DNA from: Verrucomicrobiota bacterium
Lineage (GTDB): Bacteria; Verrucomicrobiota; Lentisphaeria; JABSQK01; JAJFLO01
Length of the DNA: 64,000 bases
Reading direction: 5' to 3'
Assembly: GCA_021772615.1 (NCBI GenBank)
Contig: JAJFLQ010000053.1
Span: forward strand, 1 to 64,000
In this document: in pieces, positions 47,034 through 56,320 of the stretch
Numbering within the stretch: the stretch's first letter is position 1
How the letters are laid out: each line of letters begins with the position of its first letter
Notes under the pieces: model-generated
Databases searched by the model: none
Told to the model about the DNA's origin: nothing
What the model saw: only the letters and a program-made list of their open reading frames with translations
Program-made: the position numbers and the translations under genes

Positions 47034-47912
47034 TTACTTCGCCGGAACTCTGTACGACGCCATCAGCAGATGGCTGAATGCCGGATGATTGGCGTTTATC
47101 AGTAATCCCGGGAATCGGCGAAAGACTTTCACCATCAACCAGATAAAGGGTATGATGTAGGTTCGGTCACGGCGAATTTTTTCGCGGATCCGGAGGTCGC
47201 CGAGTGCAGGTAGAAAATGGTTCCAGATCATTCCGGGATCGAATCCGCCGATGTAATCGAGGGATTCACTGTGTATGTCGAACCGGTCGGCAACCGACCG
47301 AAAAAAGGCGCGATTCATCATGTCCAGGTTATGGACTGCGAGGAATTTGTGCAACCCGGCCATTCGCATGAGTTTGAGATTGACGGCTCCGGCCATATTG
47401 GGTACCTCAAGTATCAGGAGGCCATTGGGTTTGAGTAGTTGCAGGTGTCGGCCGATGATGCGCATGGGATCGCGAAAGTGTTCGATCACGCCGATCGAAT
47501 AGACAATGTCGTAGGCGTGCTGCGGCAGATCATCTGTCAGGACATCGGCGGCAAAAACCTCACCATCGACGTCGTTAAGTCGAAAATTCTCTCGTGTTAG
47601 TTCAACGCCTTTCGGTGACGTATCGCAGCCGGCGACCTGATAGCCCAATGCCTTGTTGAACCAGATCAGCCATCTGCCCGGTGCACAGCCAATTTCAAAA
47701 ATGCTTCGGGACGAATCTCTGGGAAGATGTCGGAGGAAGGCTGTGGTAAGCGCGGCCTGCCAGCGGACCGACGGGTCGATGGTGTCAGGAAGATGGATGT
47801 CGTCCCAGTAATCGTCCCAGAACACATGGTCCGTGAGCGCGTCCGTTGCCGCAGCGGGCTGCGCATGCGAATCGCCGCATGACGACGTTCGGGGATCACG
47901 ACCGGTGGTCAT
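47034..47912 (-). CDS. SAM-dependent methyltransferase
   Basis: A 292-residue class I methyltransferase. SAM motif I is IFEIGCAPGRWLIWFN, with VAGCDTSPKGVELTREN as motif II and VYSIGVIEHFRDPMRI as the post-I region. The C-terminal ~70 residues carry a hydrophobic stretch. The ATG at 47912 (MTTGRDP) is preferred over a TTG at 47924. It overlaps the upstream methyltransferase gene by 17 bases. In such loci these enzymes often methylate sugars. Confidence 0.88.
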   Translation of the reverse strand: MTTGRDPRTSSCGDSHAQPAAATDALTDHVFWDDYWDDIHLPDTIDPSVRWQAALTTAFLRHLPRDSSRSIFEIGCAPGRWLIWFNKALGYQVAGCDTSPKGVELTRENFRLNDVDGEVFAADVLTDDLPQHAYDIVYSIGVIEHFRDPMRIIGRHLQLLKPNGLLILEVPNMAGAVNLKLMRMAGLHKFLAVHNLDMMNRAFFRSVADRFDIHSESLDYIGGFDPGMIWNHFLPALGDLRIREKIRRDRTYIIPFIWLMVKVFRRFPGLLINANHPAFSHLLMASYRVPAK

Positions 47913-48732
47913 TTTTCTTCGCAATAAAATGTGTCAGACGCGCATCGGTAAAGGCATGACCGCCTTTGTAGCGGTAAAACGGCGTTGTCACCGCTTGAAA
48001 CGAGAACCCGGCCAACTCAATCGCCTGTTTCCACTGAAACAGGCAATAACCGCGATCGCCGAGGCACGGGTCCAGCATGACGCCGCTGGCAGAAACCGGT
48101 CGCGCGACCGGCTGCCACCGACGCAGGATCATGTTCTTTGCGATGCTTAGACATCGCTGCAGCGCAATTGCCGTATAATGCCAGATCGCCAATGGCTGTT
48201 CATTCAGGATGACGAAGCAGCCATTTGGTTTCAATACACGATAGACCTCCTGCAATATTTCCTGCAGGTCAGGGGCATGATGTACCGCTGAACTCGCAAC
48301 GGCGGCATCAAAGAATTGATCGTCGACCATGATTGGTGTAAACATGGCTTGAATTGGCCTGATCTTCTCGCCGTCGCCGCCCATCAGCCGTGTCATTTCC
48401 GGCAGCATGACATCCAGGTTCGAACGACTCGCATCGACGGCATAAATTTCGGCGATCCGCGTTCGTTTTGAAAGATAGATAGACAACCACCCGGTTCCGG
48501 CGCCCAGATCCACAACTTTGAGATTGTCGCCGATCAAAATCTCGTCCCATGTGAGATAGTCAACTGCATCGAGGGTATTCCACTCGTTGCACAGCGCCTT
48601 GTGGTGTGAATGCGGGTTCGTCCAGGTTGCCAGGTACTGAGGGTAGTACCGTTCCATCGCGCCATCCCATGAAGCTACGAGCTTCTCTGCCTGGGCGGGC
48701 AACCACGTTTCCATTGCGGCGGCGTTCGTCAT
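47896..48732 (-). CDS. SAM-dependent methyltransferase
   Basis: A 278-residue class I methyltransferase with motif I VVDLGAGTGWLSIYLS, AVDASRSNLDVML and a post-motif DAAVASSAVHHAPDLQEIL. The start overlaps the stop of the upstream 648-residue gene (ATGA). Target probably a sugar or lipid-linked intermediate; not determinable. Confidence 0.88.
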   Translation of the reverse strand: MTNAAAMETWLPAQAEKLVASWDGAMERYYPQYLATWTNPHSHHKALCNEWNTLDAVDYLTWDEILIGDNLKVVDLGAGTGWLSIYLSKRTRIAEIYAVDASRSNLDVMLPEMTRLMGGDGEKIRPIQAMFTPIMVDDQFFDAAVASSAVHHAPDLQEILQEVYRVLKPNGCFVILNEQPLAIWHYTAIALQRCLSIAKNMILRRWQPVARPVSASGVMLDPCLGDRGYCLFQWKQAIELAGFSFQAVTTPFYRYKGGHAFTDARLTHFIAKKNDHRS

Positions 48733-50675
48733 TGGTGGGATGGTTGAGCGAGTATTACCGATGCTGCCCGTTCTGCCGAACGACCGTTGTTGTCATGGGT
48801 GCAGTAGTGACGCAGAAACTCGGTATTCGGCCGCGTGATGCCGGCATACGACTTCCGCGCCAGGAGATCTCGCACCATCGACATGAACACGGCGGGCGTT
48901 TCTGCAACGTTTGCTCGCTTGCGCAGCAATGCCGCCGCCTCCGGTGCCGAGGCGCTGGGCTGCGGCATGTAACACACAATTGGCTTGTCGGTCATCAGCA
49001 CCTCGCCGATCGCGGTGATCGCGTGATCAATCACAATGGCATCGGCCGCCCAGATCAAGTCCTTGAGTCGTTGCGTCGTGACGACGGCGTCCTTGACATG
49101 ACGCCGTATAAACGTCGCCATGACTTCATTGGGATAATTTGCAAGAATGAAGTCTTTGTATACCAAGCGCGTGGAAGTCACCGTATTCCACAAGGCCAGA
49201 ACCTCCATCTGCAGCTCGAAATACGACACATCCGGGTAGGCTGCCAGATCGTGAAAACTTCGGCCGTAGCAGCCGAAACAGGTTGGAACATAAAGCACAA
49301 TAGGCCGGTGATCGTCTCCCTGAAGGTTCGTGCGCAGCCGATTTGTGTCCGCGGCCGCGGGTGCGTTGCGGAAGGCATCGAGCAATATCGATCCCACAGG
49401 CGTTATCTCGCAACGGCGCGGCACGTTGGACGCTGCGCTCAATTCTTTTCTGGTGCCGTCGCCGTAAACCAGAAAGTGGTCGCAAAAACGCAGGTACGAC
49501 TGCCAAATCAACGGCGAGACACCGCTTGAACTGCCATGCTGCAGGACGTAACAGGGGATCCCCAAATTTGTCGCCGCGGCGACCGCGGCACTGCTGGTTG
49601 AGCTGCCGCTGACATCCCACGTGAGCAATGCCGTGTAGCGGCCAGTGCGCAGACGCCCGGTGGCATCGTTGAAGGCCGACCATAGAATAGGCACCAACTG
49701 CTCCCACCAGAAAAGGAACGGTGCGCTCCACAGGTCGATGTGACCTATACCCAGTGCTTCGAGTGGCTCCCAGAACCGTGGCGTCTGCAACAACTGTTCA
49801 CTGTTGTCGCGCACCGCGCGCCGATATGCATCCAGATTCGGCGAGTCTGGGATCTGTTCGGCTTTCTCCAGCAGGCTATCGGCGATAATCGTGACGCGAG
49901 CACCGTGATGCCGGAGTTCGCGGGCTGCCTCCATCAGGCCGTAGTCACTTCCGGAAACAAGAATATGCGGACGATCTCGCCGTGATCGTCCACGCGATTC
50001 CAATTTATGGTCCCCGCCTGGAAAAAGAAGATCGTTCACAGCCGGAAACTCACGCAGCTTCTGCTTCAGCTGTCGCGACCACGTCGAGACACTCCCGGCG
50101 CGCGACTCCCGTCCATGCACCGAGGCGTCCGATTCCGGCGTACATTTCGGTTGCACCTCTGACAGATCGTCGAATGCAACGCCACGTGCCCGTGCCAGCG
50201 AAGGCAGGACCGCGGGTATTGCGGACACCGTCGGATGCAGGTGCCATGGTACGCCGGGAACCCGTGGCGACCAGCATCGGGTTCGTTCAGGTTTGACGAT
50301 ATCAAGAATGTCGTTCACAGTCGTTGCTGCGGACCAGACCTCACCAAACAGAAATTGGAGCAAAAAGGATGTGCAACTCGCCGGATTGAAGCCGGCCCGG
50401 TCGTATTCCGGCATGGCAGACCGCGACCACTGATCCAGCCACTGCTCCCAATCGAGGTAATCGTCCAGGTTGGATGCGTATTCCGTAAATCGCTTGTTGA
50501 GAGGTACATAATCTTCAATTCTCGTGTAGGCCGTGCCGGAGTCGCGACATGTTTGCGCGGCTTCCGGGGTGACGACCAGAGGCGGGTCGTGTTGCGGTTG
50601 TTCCATGAACCATTCCGCCTGTTTCGTCGTTTCCAGTACCGTCAAGGTTTTCATGCTGTTGTCGGATCCGGGCAT
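48729..50675 (-). CDS. Large GT-B-like surface-carbohydrate protein (CDP-glycerol-transferase-like C-terminal half)
   Basis: About 648 residues. The N-terminal ~190 residues are soluble with no recognised domain. From ~230 on there is a GT-B-like fold, with GLMEAARELRHHGARVTII as first Rossmann unit, CYVLQHGSSSGVSPLIWQSY, HFLVYGDGTRKEL and later VIDHAITAIGEVLMTDKPIV, which resemble the donor half of CDP-glycerol glycerophosphotransferases and related capsule proteins. I set the start at 50675 (MPGSDNSM) with GAGG 6 bases before it; a start at 50801 would overlap the upstream methyltransferase gene by 71 bases. Function in glycan polymerisation or phosphate-linked decoration is inference. Confidence 0.7.
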   Translation of the reverse strand: MPGSDNSMKTLTVLETTKQAEWFMEQPQHDPPLVVTPEAAQTCRDSGTAYTRIEDYVPLNKRFTEYASNLDDYLDWEQWLDQWSRSAMPEYDRAGFNPASCTSFLLQFLFGEVWSAATTVNDILDIVKPERTRCWSPRVPGVPWHLHPTVSAIPAVLPSLARARGVAFDDLSEVQPKCTPESDASVHGRESRAGSVSTWSRQLKQKLREFPAVNDLLFPGGDHKLESRGRSRRDRPHILVSGSDYGLMEAARELRHHGARVTIIADSLLEKAEQIPDSPNLDAYRRAVRDNSEQLLQTPRFWEPLEALGIGHIDLWSAPFLFWWEQLVPILWSAFNDATGRLRTGRYTALLTWDVSGSSTSSAAVAAATNLGIPCYVLQHGSSSGVSPLIWQSYLRFCDHFLVYGDGTRKELSAASNVPRRCEITPVGSILLDAFRNAPAAADTNRLRTNLQGDDHRPIVLYVPTCFGCYGRSFHDLAAYPDVSYFELQMEVLALWNTVTSTRLVYKDFILANYPNEVMATFIRRHVKDAVVTTQRLKDLIWAADAIVIDHAITAIGEVLMTDKPIVCYMPQPSASAPEAAALLRKRANVAETPAVFMSMVRDLLARKSYAGITRPNTEFLRHYCTHDNNGRSAERAASVILAQPSHQ

Positions 50676-50730
50676 ACTGCCCTCGCGAACACGTTCCACT
50701 GCCCGATGAATTCCCATACCAACGGCGTGC

Positions 50731-51429
50731 TCACGATCCTGACGCATCCGGTGGTCGGGACGCCGGGACATAACGTTCCTGGCCGCGCTTACGCAGTACA
50801 TTTACCTGAATGCGGTCCGGAAATGCGATATCCGTGCGCAGTTCGCGACTGTCGTGCGTAAACGGCAGCACTGCTTCGAGGGAATACAGATTCGAAGCCG
50901 AGAAAACTGCGGCGTAGTCCTGTTTGTACGTCCACGTATCGCGCTCCCCGCGATGATGATATTCGACACGTTGCGGGTACGCAGGGGCAAAGTCGCCGAG
51001 GATTATATGTCCGTCCGGAGCGAGTAATCGATCGATCTCTGCGACGGATCGCAACAGCATGGAACGGTCGACCCAGTGGAACACAAAATTCACGATCACC
51101 AAATCGTAGAACGGCGGCGTCTCCAGCGGAATGGCCGCGGCGGTGCTGCGGACAAACGTCACGTCGGGATAGCGTTTCCGGCCATCGGCGATCGCCATCG
51201 CCGACGGTTCAATCGCCGTGCCGCAACATCCATATCGTTTCATCAATGCCGCCAGCCGGAAGCCGTTGCAAGCGCCTATTTCCGCCACGTTCGCTGGATG
51301 CATACCGCAGCAGTCGAGGACGCGCAAAACAGGATCGTCTGCGGTCGACCCTTCGGCGTTCAAATAATCCACGTTGCGCAGGAACCAGTTGTCTGCTTCT
51401 GATTCGTGGAAGATGTCGTCTTGCATCAT
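50731..51429 (-). CDS. SAM-dependent methyltransferase
   Basis: A 232-residue class I methyltransferase. Motif I is VAEIGACNGFRLAALM; the binding pocket also shows AIEPSAMAIADGR and DLVIVNFVFHWVDRSML. GHIILGDFAP is motif IV/V. It starts at tandem ATG codons with GGGAAA upstream. It lies at the left end of the pseudaminate gene set and may act on that sugar. Substrate unknown. Confidence 0.87.
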   Translation of the reverse strand: MMQDDIFHESEADNWFLRNVDYLNAEGSTADDPVLRVLDCCGMHPANVAEIGACNGFRLAALMKRYGCCGTAIEPSAMAIADGRKRYPDVTFVRSTAAAIPLETPPFYDLVIVNFVFHWVDRSMLLRSVAEIDRLLAPDGHIILGDFAPAYPQRVEYHHRGERDTWTYKQDYAAVFSASNLYSLEAVLPFTHDSRELRTDIAFPDRIQVNVLRKRGQERYVPASRPPDASGS

Positions 51430-51454
51430 ATGATTTCCCGGATCTTGACGAGGT

Positions 51455-52504
51455 TCACCGAAACAAATCCCAGCTCAGAGGCGTGCCCCGAGGTATGTCC
51501 GTCACGGCCACTTTACCGATCACCTGGTCCAGATAGCGCGGATGAAGTCCCTGCCCGGGACGAATCGAACAAATGTTGTCACCCGTCAGCCTTTCGCCGG
51601 CCTGAATACGTCGAATTGCGAACAGGGATCTCCGGAATGACCAGTTCTCCTTCTCATTATCTGTGCGCACATAACTTACTGTACCGATAGCGGCCTCGGC
51701 AGTGCGCACGGCATCGACCATCGCCTTAAATTCGGCGGGTTCAAGTGAAAATGCGCTGTCAGGTCCGGGCGTGTCTCGCGACAACGTGAGGTGTTTTTCA
51801 ATGATACTCGCGCCAACAGCGACTGCAGCTACCGGAACAGCAATATCCAGCGTATGATCCGACAATCCGATCGGAACGGCGAATGTGTTGGCAAGGTGCG
51901 GTATGGTTCGAAGATTGATATCTTCAGCCGAGGCGGGATACGCGCTGGTGCACTTCAACAACGCCAGGTCCCGGTTGCCGGCCTGTCGGCATGTATTTAC
52001 GGCTTCTTCTATTTCGGCCAGGGATCCCATGCCGGTCGACATGATTATTGGTTTTCCTGTTCGTGCAATTCGTGAAATCAACGGGATGTCGATCAGCTCA
52101 AACGACGCAACTTTATATGCCGGCACATCCATTGATTCAAGAAAATCGACGGCGCTGTTGTCGAATGGTGTTGAAAACAGCTCCAGCTCCAGCTCCCTGG
52201 CGACCTGTTTCAATTTCGGGTGCCACTCCCACGGCGTGTACGCCTCGCTGTACAGGTCGTGGAGCTTGCGGCCCTGCCACAGTTTGCTATTGCCGACGAT
52301 GAAACACGCGTTATCACAGTCAATGGTTATTGTGTCCGGCGTGTACGTTTGCAGCTTGACCGCATCGGCGCCGGCGGCCTTTGCGGCTTCGATGATTCGT
52401 ATTGCCTCGTCGATACTTTTGTGGTGATTCGCCGACAGTTCGGCAATGATAAAAACCCGGGAGTCCGGTCCAATAAGGCGGTTGCCGATAGCAAAGGAAT
52501 TCAT
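51455..52504 (-). CDS. pseI: Pseudaminic acid synthase
   Basis: A 349-residue NeuB-family condensing enzyme that joins phosphoenolpyruvate to 6-deoxy-AltdiNAc to make pseudaminic acid. N-terminal FIIAELSANHHKSIDEAI, DAVKLQTYTPDTITID, and STGMGSLAEIEEAV are typical of PseI rather than NeuB. The C-terminal SAF (antifreeze-like) domain begins near RRSLFAIRRIQAGERLT. The start has a GGAGG site 8 bases upstream. The other pathway genes follow upstream on the same strand. Confidence 0.95.
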   Translation of the reverse strand: MNSFAIGNRLIGPDSRVFIIAELSANHHKSIDEAIRIIEAAKAAGADAVKLQTYTPDTITIDCDNACFIVGNSKLWQGRKLHDLYSEAYTPWEWHPKLKQVARELELELFSTPFDNSAVDFLESMDVPAYKVASFELIDIPLISRIARTGKPIIMSTGMGSLAEIEEAVNTCRQAGNRDLALLKCTSAYPASAEDINLRTIPHLANTFAVPIGLSDHTLDIAVPVAAVAVGASIIEKHLTLSRDTPGPDSAFSLEPAEFKAMVDAVRTAEAAIGTVSYVRTDNEKENWSFRRSLFAIRRIQAGERLTGDNICSIRPGQGLHPRYLDQVIGKVAVTDIPRGTPLSWDLFR

Positions 52505-52577
52505 GTCCGGATCCTCCGTACCGTGTCCGTTGTCGGACCGTAACCAGAACGCTTCATGCCACTCTGGCGATCAATGG

Positions 52578-53096
52578 TCACGATCCTTCCTCCACTGCGT
52601 CTGTTGCAGGTGCATGACGCAGGTAGCGACCCCAAACACGGCCGGCGATCGTTTCTTCGCCGGATTTTACAAATCCGGCACGCGTGAACAAGCGGACCGA
52701 TGCCACATTCGTGTCATGGATGCGGGCAAGAAGCCGTGACACGTGGAGTTCGTCGTAGATCGAGGACATCGCCTTGGATAGCATAAATCTGCCGAATCCA
52801 CAGCCGCGGTGTTGATCAGATACGGTCAGACTAACCTCCGCGATACCGTCCGATACGCGATCGAAACGGATGTTCGCGACCGGCACTTCATCCAACACCA
52901 GTACATAGAGCCGCGTGCCCTCAGCGTTCATCTTTTCGTTAAACCACTTGATGTGAACGTCGTAGGGGATCGGTTTTCGCTGGACGGAACGTTGTCGTAC
53001 ATCCGGTGCCGTCGCCCAGCGCCAAATCTGCCGGCAGTCCGCAGGCAAGGCCGGCCGCAATCGCAGACTTTCCGGAGTTACATTGTCGGGGATCAT
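52578..53096 (-). CDS. pseH: PseH-type N-acetyltransferase
   Basis: A 172-residue GNAT acetyltransferase. The SLTVSDQHRGCGFGRFML segment carries the acetyl-CoA loop (Q/RxxGxG/A) and HVSRLLARIHDTNVASVRLF follows. It fits the 4-amino N-acetylation step that precedes PseG in pseudaminate synthesis. The position between pseG and pseI supports this. The general fold is certain, the substrate is inferred from context. Confidence 0.85.
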   Translation of the reverse strand: MIPDNVTPESLRLRPALPADCRQIWRWATAPDVRQRSVQRKPIPYDVHIKWFNEKMNAEGTRLYVLVLDEVPVANIRFDRVSDGIAEVSLTVSDQHRGCGFGRFMLSKAMSSIYDELHVSRLLARIHDTNVASVRLFTRAGFVKSGEETIAGRVWGRYLRHAPATDAVEEGS

Positions 53097-53142
53097 TTGC
53101 CTGTGCGTTCCTTTCTAATACTGTGCATGACACGGTTATCCA

Positions 53143-54246
53143 TCAACGGTCGCAGCGCATCAACGCTTCCACGACATTGAAATTGCCGACTGTTGGGACC
53201 GTTTGGCGCCCTGCCAGACTCATGCGCCTCCGCAGATCCGGATTTGCAAGCAGCTGTTCAACGGCAGCGGCGATGTCGCCTTCGTCGATCGCGTCGTGCC
53301 ACCCCACAAAGCGAGCGGCCGCTGATGACTGCAGGTGTCGGGCAACATGCTTCTGATTTCGCGCCGTGGCAATAACCAATGCCGGCAATCCCATGTATGC
53401 GATTTCCCAACACGTACTGCCGGTAGCCGTGATCGCCATATCCGCCCATGCCATTAACGTGGCCATGTCCACCACATTTCGTAAGCAGCTCAATTCGATA
53501 TGACCGTCGCCGGCAACAAGATCGTGAAGGTTCGTTTCGTCGTGAGCGTACGCGCTTCCCAGTATTACAGTGACGGACAGCTTCGTTGCACGTACGGCGC
53601 ACAACGCCGCGACTGTTCTCTCGGTCATACCAGGGGTGTCGCTGCCACCCATGGTGACAAGAATGCGCGTTGCCGCGGGCGATATGGTTTTTACGTAATC
53701 CCGCCATTGCCAAAACGGCTTTCCCAGCAGCGTATAGCATCCGCCGAGAAGTAGACATGTTGCGTTGTCAACACCGCTATACATGGACCTGAGGGCGTAC
53801 GGGTTGTGATTCAGGATGGCATTGGCAACGATGCTGTCGCTGCCCAGATCGTCGATGACCAGCCAGCGCGTATTATTGCCGGCTATCGCCTGCTGATAGT
53901 TGGTGTCGAAGTGATAGCCATCAAGGACGCACCACGCAGCCTCGGAAGACAACGCGATCTCCCGTGTACGCCGGGCGTCCGAATTTCCGGCCGAGTCGAG
54001 GCCAATCAGCTCTACCTCGATATCTTCTGCTGTCAACCGTTTGATCAGATCGGTCGGCGTTCCGTTACCGACAGCGAAAATGGCGCGACGGACCCGTTGT
54101 CCGGCCGGTGGCGATTGACTGTCTCCAGGCACCGAATCATCGGACGCAGTTGAACCTGATTTCCAGGATTGAGCCAGGGCAAGACAACGCATGAAATGCC
54201 CAAGACCGATAGCAGTGTCTGCATCCGTACGTACAAGGAGCGTCAT
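53143..54246 (-). CDS. pseG: UDP-2,4-diacetamido-2,4,6-trideoxy-beta-L-altropyranose hydrolase
   Basis: A 367-residue GT-B-like hydrolase that removes UDP before the PseI step. N-terminal VRTDADTAIGLGHFMRCLAL contains the GxGHxxR signature with the catalytic His. C-terminal half: ILVTMGGSDTPGMTERTV, ITATGSTCWEIAYMGLP. It contains an Asp/Ser/Gly-rich insertion at residues ~28-55 that is not usual. It starts 5 bases after the aminotransferase gene stop. Confidence 0.92.
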   Translation of the reverse strand: MTLLVRTDADTAIGLGHFMRCLALAQSWKSGSTASDDSVPGDSQSPPAGQRVRRAIFAVGNGTPTDLIKRLTAEDIEVELIGLDSAGNSDARRTREIALSSEAAWCVLDGYHFDTNYQQAIAGNNTRWLVIDDLGSDSIVANAILNHNPYALRSMYSGVDNATCLLLGGCYTLLGKPFWQWRDYVKTISPAATRILVTMGGSDTPGMTERTVAALCAVRATKLSVTVILGSAYAHDETNLHDLVAGDGHIELSCLRNVVDMATLMAWADMAITATGSTCWEIAYMGLPALVIATARNQKHVARHLQSSAAARFVGWHDAIDEGDIAAAVEQLLANPDLRRRMSLAGRQTVPTVGNFNVVEALMRCDR

Positions 54247-54251
54247 TGTTG

Positions 54252-55568
54252 TTAGTTCAGTCGGCGAAAGCCTTTGTGCACGCAGGGGCCCTGCATCATG
54301 TCATCGATCCGGTTTTCGTGCTCCGCGTCCGAAATGAGAATGAAGACCTCCTCCACTGCACGCAGGTAGTCGCTGATATGCCCGTTCGTATGCGCAAAAG
54401 TTGGATAAAACGACGACGTCGCAAGAAAGCCCCGATCTAGCATGAGTTGGGTAAACACCGTTCTGAACCGGCTATCATTCCCGGCGTCGAATGAGAAATG
54501 GCTCAATGGCGGGATGCCGTCGATATTCAGTGGAAGCCCGGCTTTGCGTGCAGATTCGCGCCATCCCGCCTGAACGCGCTCGCCGTGGTCGGCAAGCAAC
54601 GCGACGACGTCTTCACGGATATGCTTGCGAATGGTCGCCAGCGCCGCGACGGGACCAATGCGTTCGGTCCAATACGTGCTGCTGATAAAGCTGTCTTGCG
54701 CTGAATTCATTACAGCCCTGCGCCCGATCACAGCTGCCATCGGATAGCCATTACCAAGTGCCTTGCCAAAAACGGCGATGTCGGGCGTTACATTCAAGAC
54801 CTTGTGAGCACCGCCGGTTGTGAGCCGGAATCCTGCCGTGACCTCGTCCATTACGAGGACTGCTCCGATATCTGTCGCCACGGCCCTTACGCGTTGCAGA
54901 AACCCATCCTCCGGCATGCGCCCGCGGACCGGTTCCATGACGATTGCTGCCAGCTCGTCCGCGTGACGCCTCGTAACAGCTTCGAACGCATCGATGCAAT
55001 TATACCGAAACGCCAGCGTTGTGCCGCTCAGTTCGCGGGGCACGCCGTGCGGGTCCAAGCCGGGCAGCAAATGCTGGTCCAGCGTCTCGGTTGCCGTGAG
55101 GTTGGCCGCCAGATACCAGTCATGCCAGCCGTGGTACCCGCAAACAGCAACCTTGGACCGGCCAGTGAACGATCTCGCGATGCGGACGGCAACGGCCAGG
55201 GCTTCACCGCCGCTGCGGGCGTAACGCACCATATCTGCCCACGGATGGAGTGCGCAAAGTAGTTCCGCAAGTTCTACCTCCTCGGGACAATTCAGTGTCG
55301 ACATCGTTCCGTGCCGAATCGCGTCGACCACCGCCGCGTCGACATCAGGATCTGCCACGCCAAGAATGCAGGCGCCAACGGAATTGTGACTCATATCGAG
55401 GTACCGGTTACCGTCGAGGTCCCATACCTCGGCGCCGCGTGCGCTCTCGAAATAGCTTGGCCACTGACCGGGCAGCATCATTTCCGGGCGCTTGCTAAGC
55501 AATTGCGTACCTCCGGGAATAATCTGTTTCGCCTTACGATACAGATCCTGTCCGCGGGACGACGTCAT
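54252..55568 (-). CDS. Class III aminotransferase, glutamate-1-semialdehyde aminotransferase-like
   Basis: A 438-residue PLP enzyme of the GSA-aminotransferase group. Near the N terminus IIPGGTQLLSKRPEMM; the PLP Lys is in AVFGKALGNGYPMAAVIG (~residue 265), with VLVMDEVTAGFR before it and CGYHGWHDWY. It is not hemL-like in context, since it sits inside the pseudaminate genes and is coupled by a 4-base overlap with the cytidylyltransferase gene. Such pairs occur in glycan loci, where the enzyme probably aminates a sugar or a small acid. The exact role is unknown. Confidence 0.88.
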   Translation of the reverse strand: MTSSRGQDLYRKAKQIIPGGTQLLSKRPEMMLPGQWPSYFESARGAEVWDLDGNRYLDMSHNSVGACILGVADPDVDAAVVDAIRHGTMSTLNCPEEVELAELLCALHPWADMVRYARSGGEALAVAVRIARSFTGRSKVAVCGYHGWHDWYLAANLTATETLDQHLLPGLDPHGVPRELSGTTLAFRYNCIDAFEAVTRRHADELAAIVMEPVRGRMPEDGFLQRVRAVATDIGAVLVMDEVTAGFRLTTGGAHKVLNVTPDIAVFGKALGNGYPMAAVIGRRAVMNSAQDSFISSTYWTERIGPVAALATIRKHIREDVVALLADHGERVQAGWRESARKAGLPLNIDGIPPLSHFSFDAGNDSRFRTVFTQLMLDRGFLATSSFYPTFAHTNGHISDYLRAVEEVFILISDAEHENRIDDMMQGPCVHKGFRRLN

Positions 55569-56320
55569 GCCACGCTCCCTGATGCGTTCTCGCGTTGCTG
55601 CTTCATGCCCTCGTTGCGCTCATACATAGTATTGAAATCGGCCAATTCCGGACGTCTGCGGATCAATTCAAGAATCTCGTTCATGCCGAAGTTGTCTCGT
55701 CCGAACTCGCTGTACATCGCGCGCACAAAATCGATATCCTCCGCTTCATCCACTGTCCAGCGATAGGACGAGTAGTCGGTTTCATTTGCGACATTCTTCA
55801 GTGTGAAAAACTCCGGGTGACCATAGATGAAAGGCGTCACATGTTCCCGCTCTAATGGCGACCGTGCGTTTTGCCAGGCAAGCTGTAGCGCGTTATTTGT
55901 AAATACCTCGACATCAAGGCCGTCGGGAAATGTCGGCGGCAGCGTATTGGATACATACTCGGCATCCGACCCGATAAACGCCGAGACAACCCTGTCGATA
56001 ACCCCGCCGTCATGGAGCGGACAGTCAGCCGTGAGCCGCACGATGACCGACGCTCCGCGTGAATCTGCACACTGGTAAAAACGATCCAGAACGTCCGCGG
56101 AATCACCGCGAAAACAGTCGATGGCATGCACGGCGCAGAAGTCGGCGAGTGGTTGGTCTTCGTTCCCTGTGGTTGTGGCGACCACCAGTTGATCAATTTC
56201 TTGCGCATCCAGCGCGCGCGACACAACGTGGGCGATCATCGGGCGGCCTGCTATCTCTGCCATCACCTTGCCGGGGAGTCGGGTTGACGCCATACGGGCC
56301 TGAAGGATGGCCAGTATCAT
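55565..56320 (-). CDS. spsF: SpsF-type cytidylyltransferase, likely CMP-pseudaminate synthetase
   Basis: A 251-residue nucleotidyltransferase. ILAILQARMASTRLPGKVM is the SpsF-type nucleotide-binding N terminus. VRLTADCPLHDGGVIDRVV and YRWTVDEAEDIDFVRAMY follow. Classical PseF/NeuA proteins start with an IPARGGSKR motif, which is not present. Because no other CMP-sugar synthetase is in the window, this is the best candidate for activating pseudaminic acid. It overlaps its neighbours by 4 bases on both sides. Confidence 0.82.
   Translation of the reverse strand: MILAILQARMASTRLPGKVMAEIAGRPMIAHVVSRALDAQEIDQLVVATTTGNEDQPLADFCAVHAIDCFRGDSADVLDRFYQCADSRGASVIVRLTADCPLHDGGVIDRVVSAFIGSDAEYVSNTLPPTFPDGLDVEVFTNNALQLAWQNARSPLEREHVTPFIYGHPEFFTLKNVANETDYSSYRWTVDEAEDIDFVRAMYSEFGRDNFGMNEILELIRRRPELADFNTMYERNEGMKQQRENASGSVA

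Noticed and set aside
54252..55568. hemL (glutamate-1-semialdehyde aminotransferase of heme synthesis)
   Set aside because: Same superfamily, but embedded in the pseudaminate operon and coupled to its neighbours, so a sugar-pathway role is more likely.
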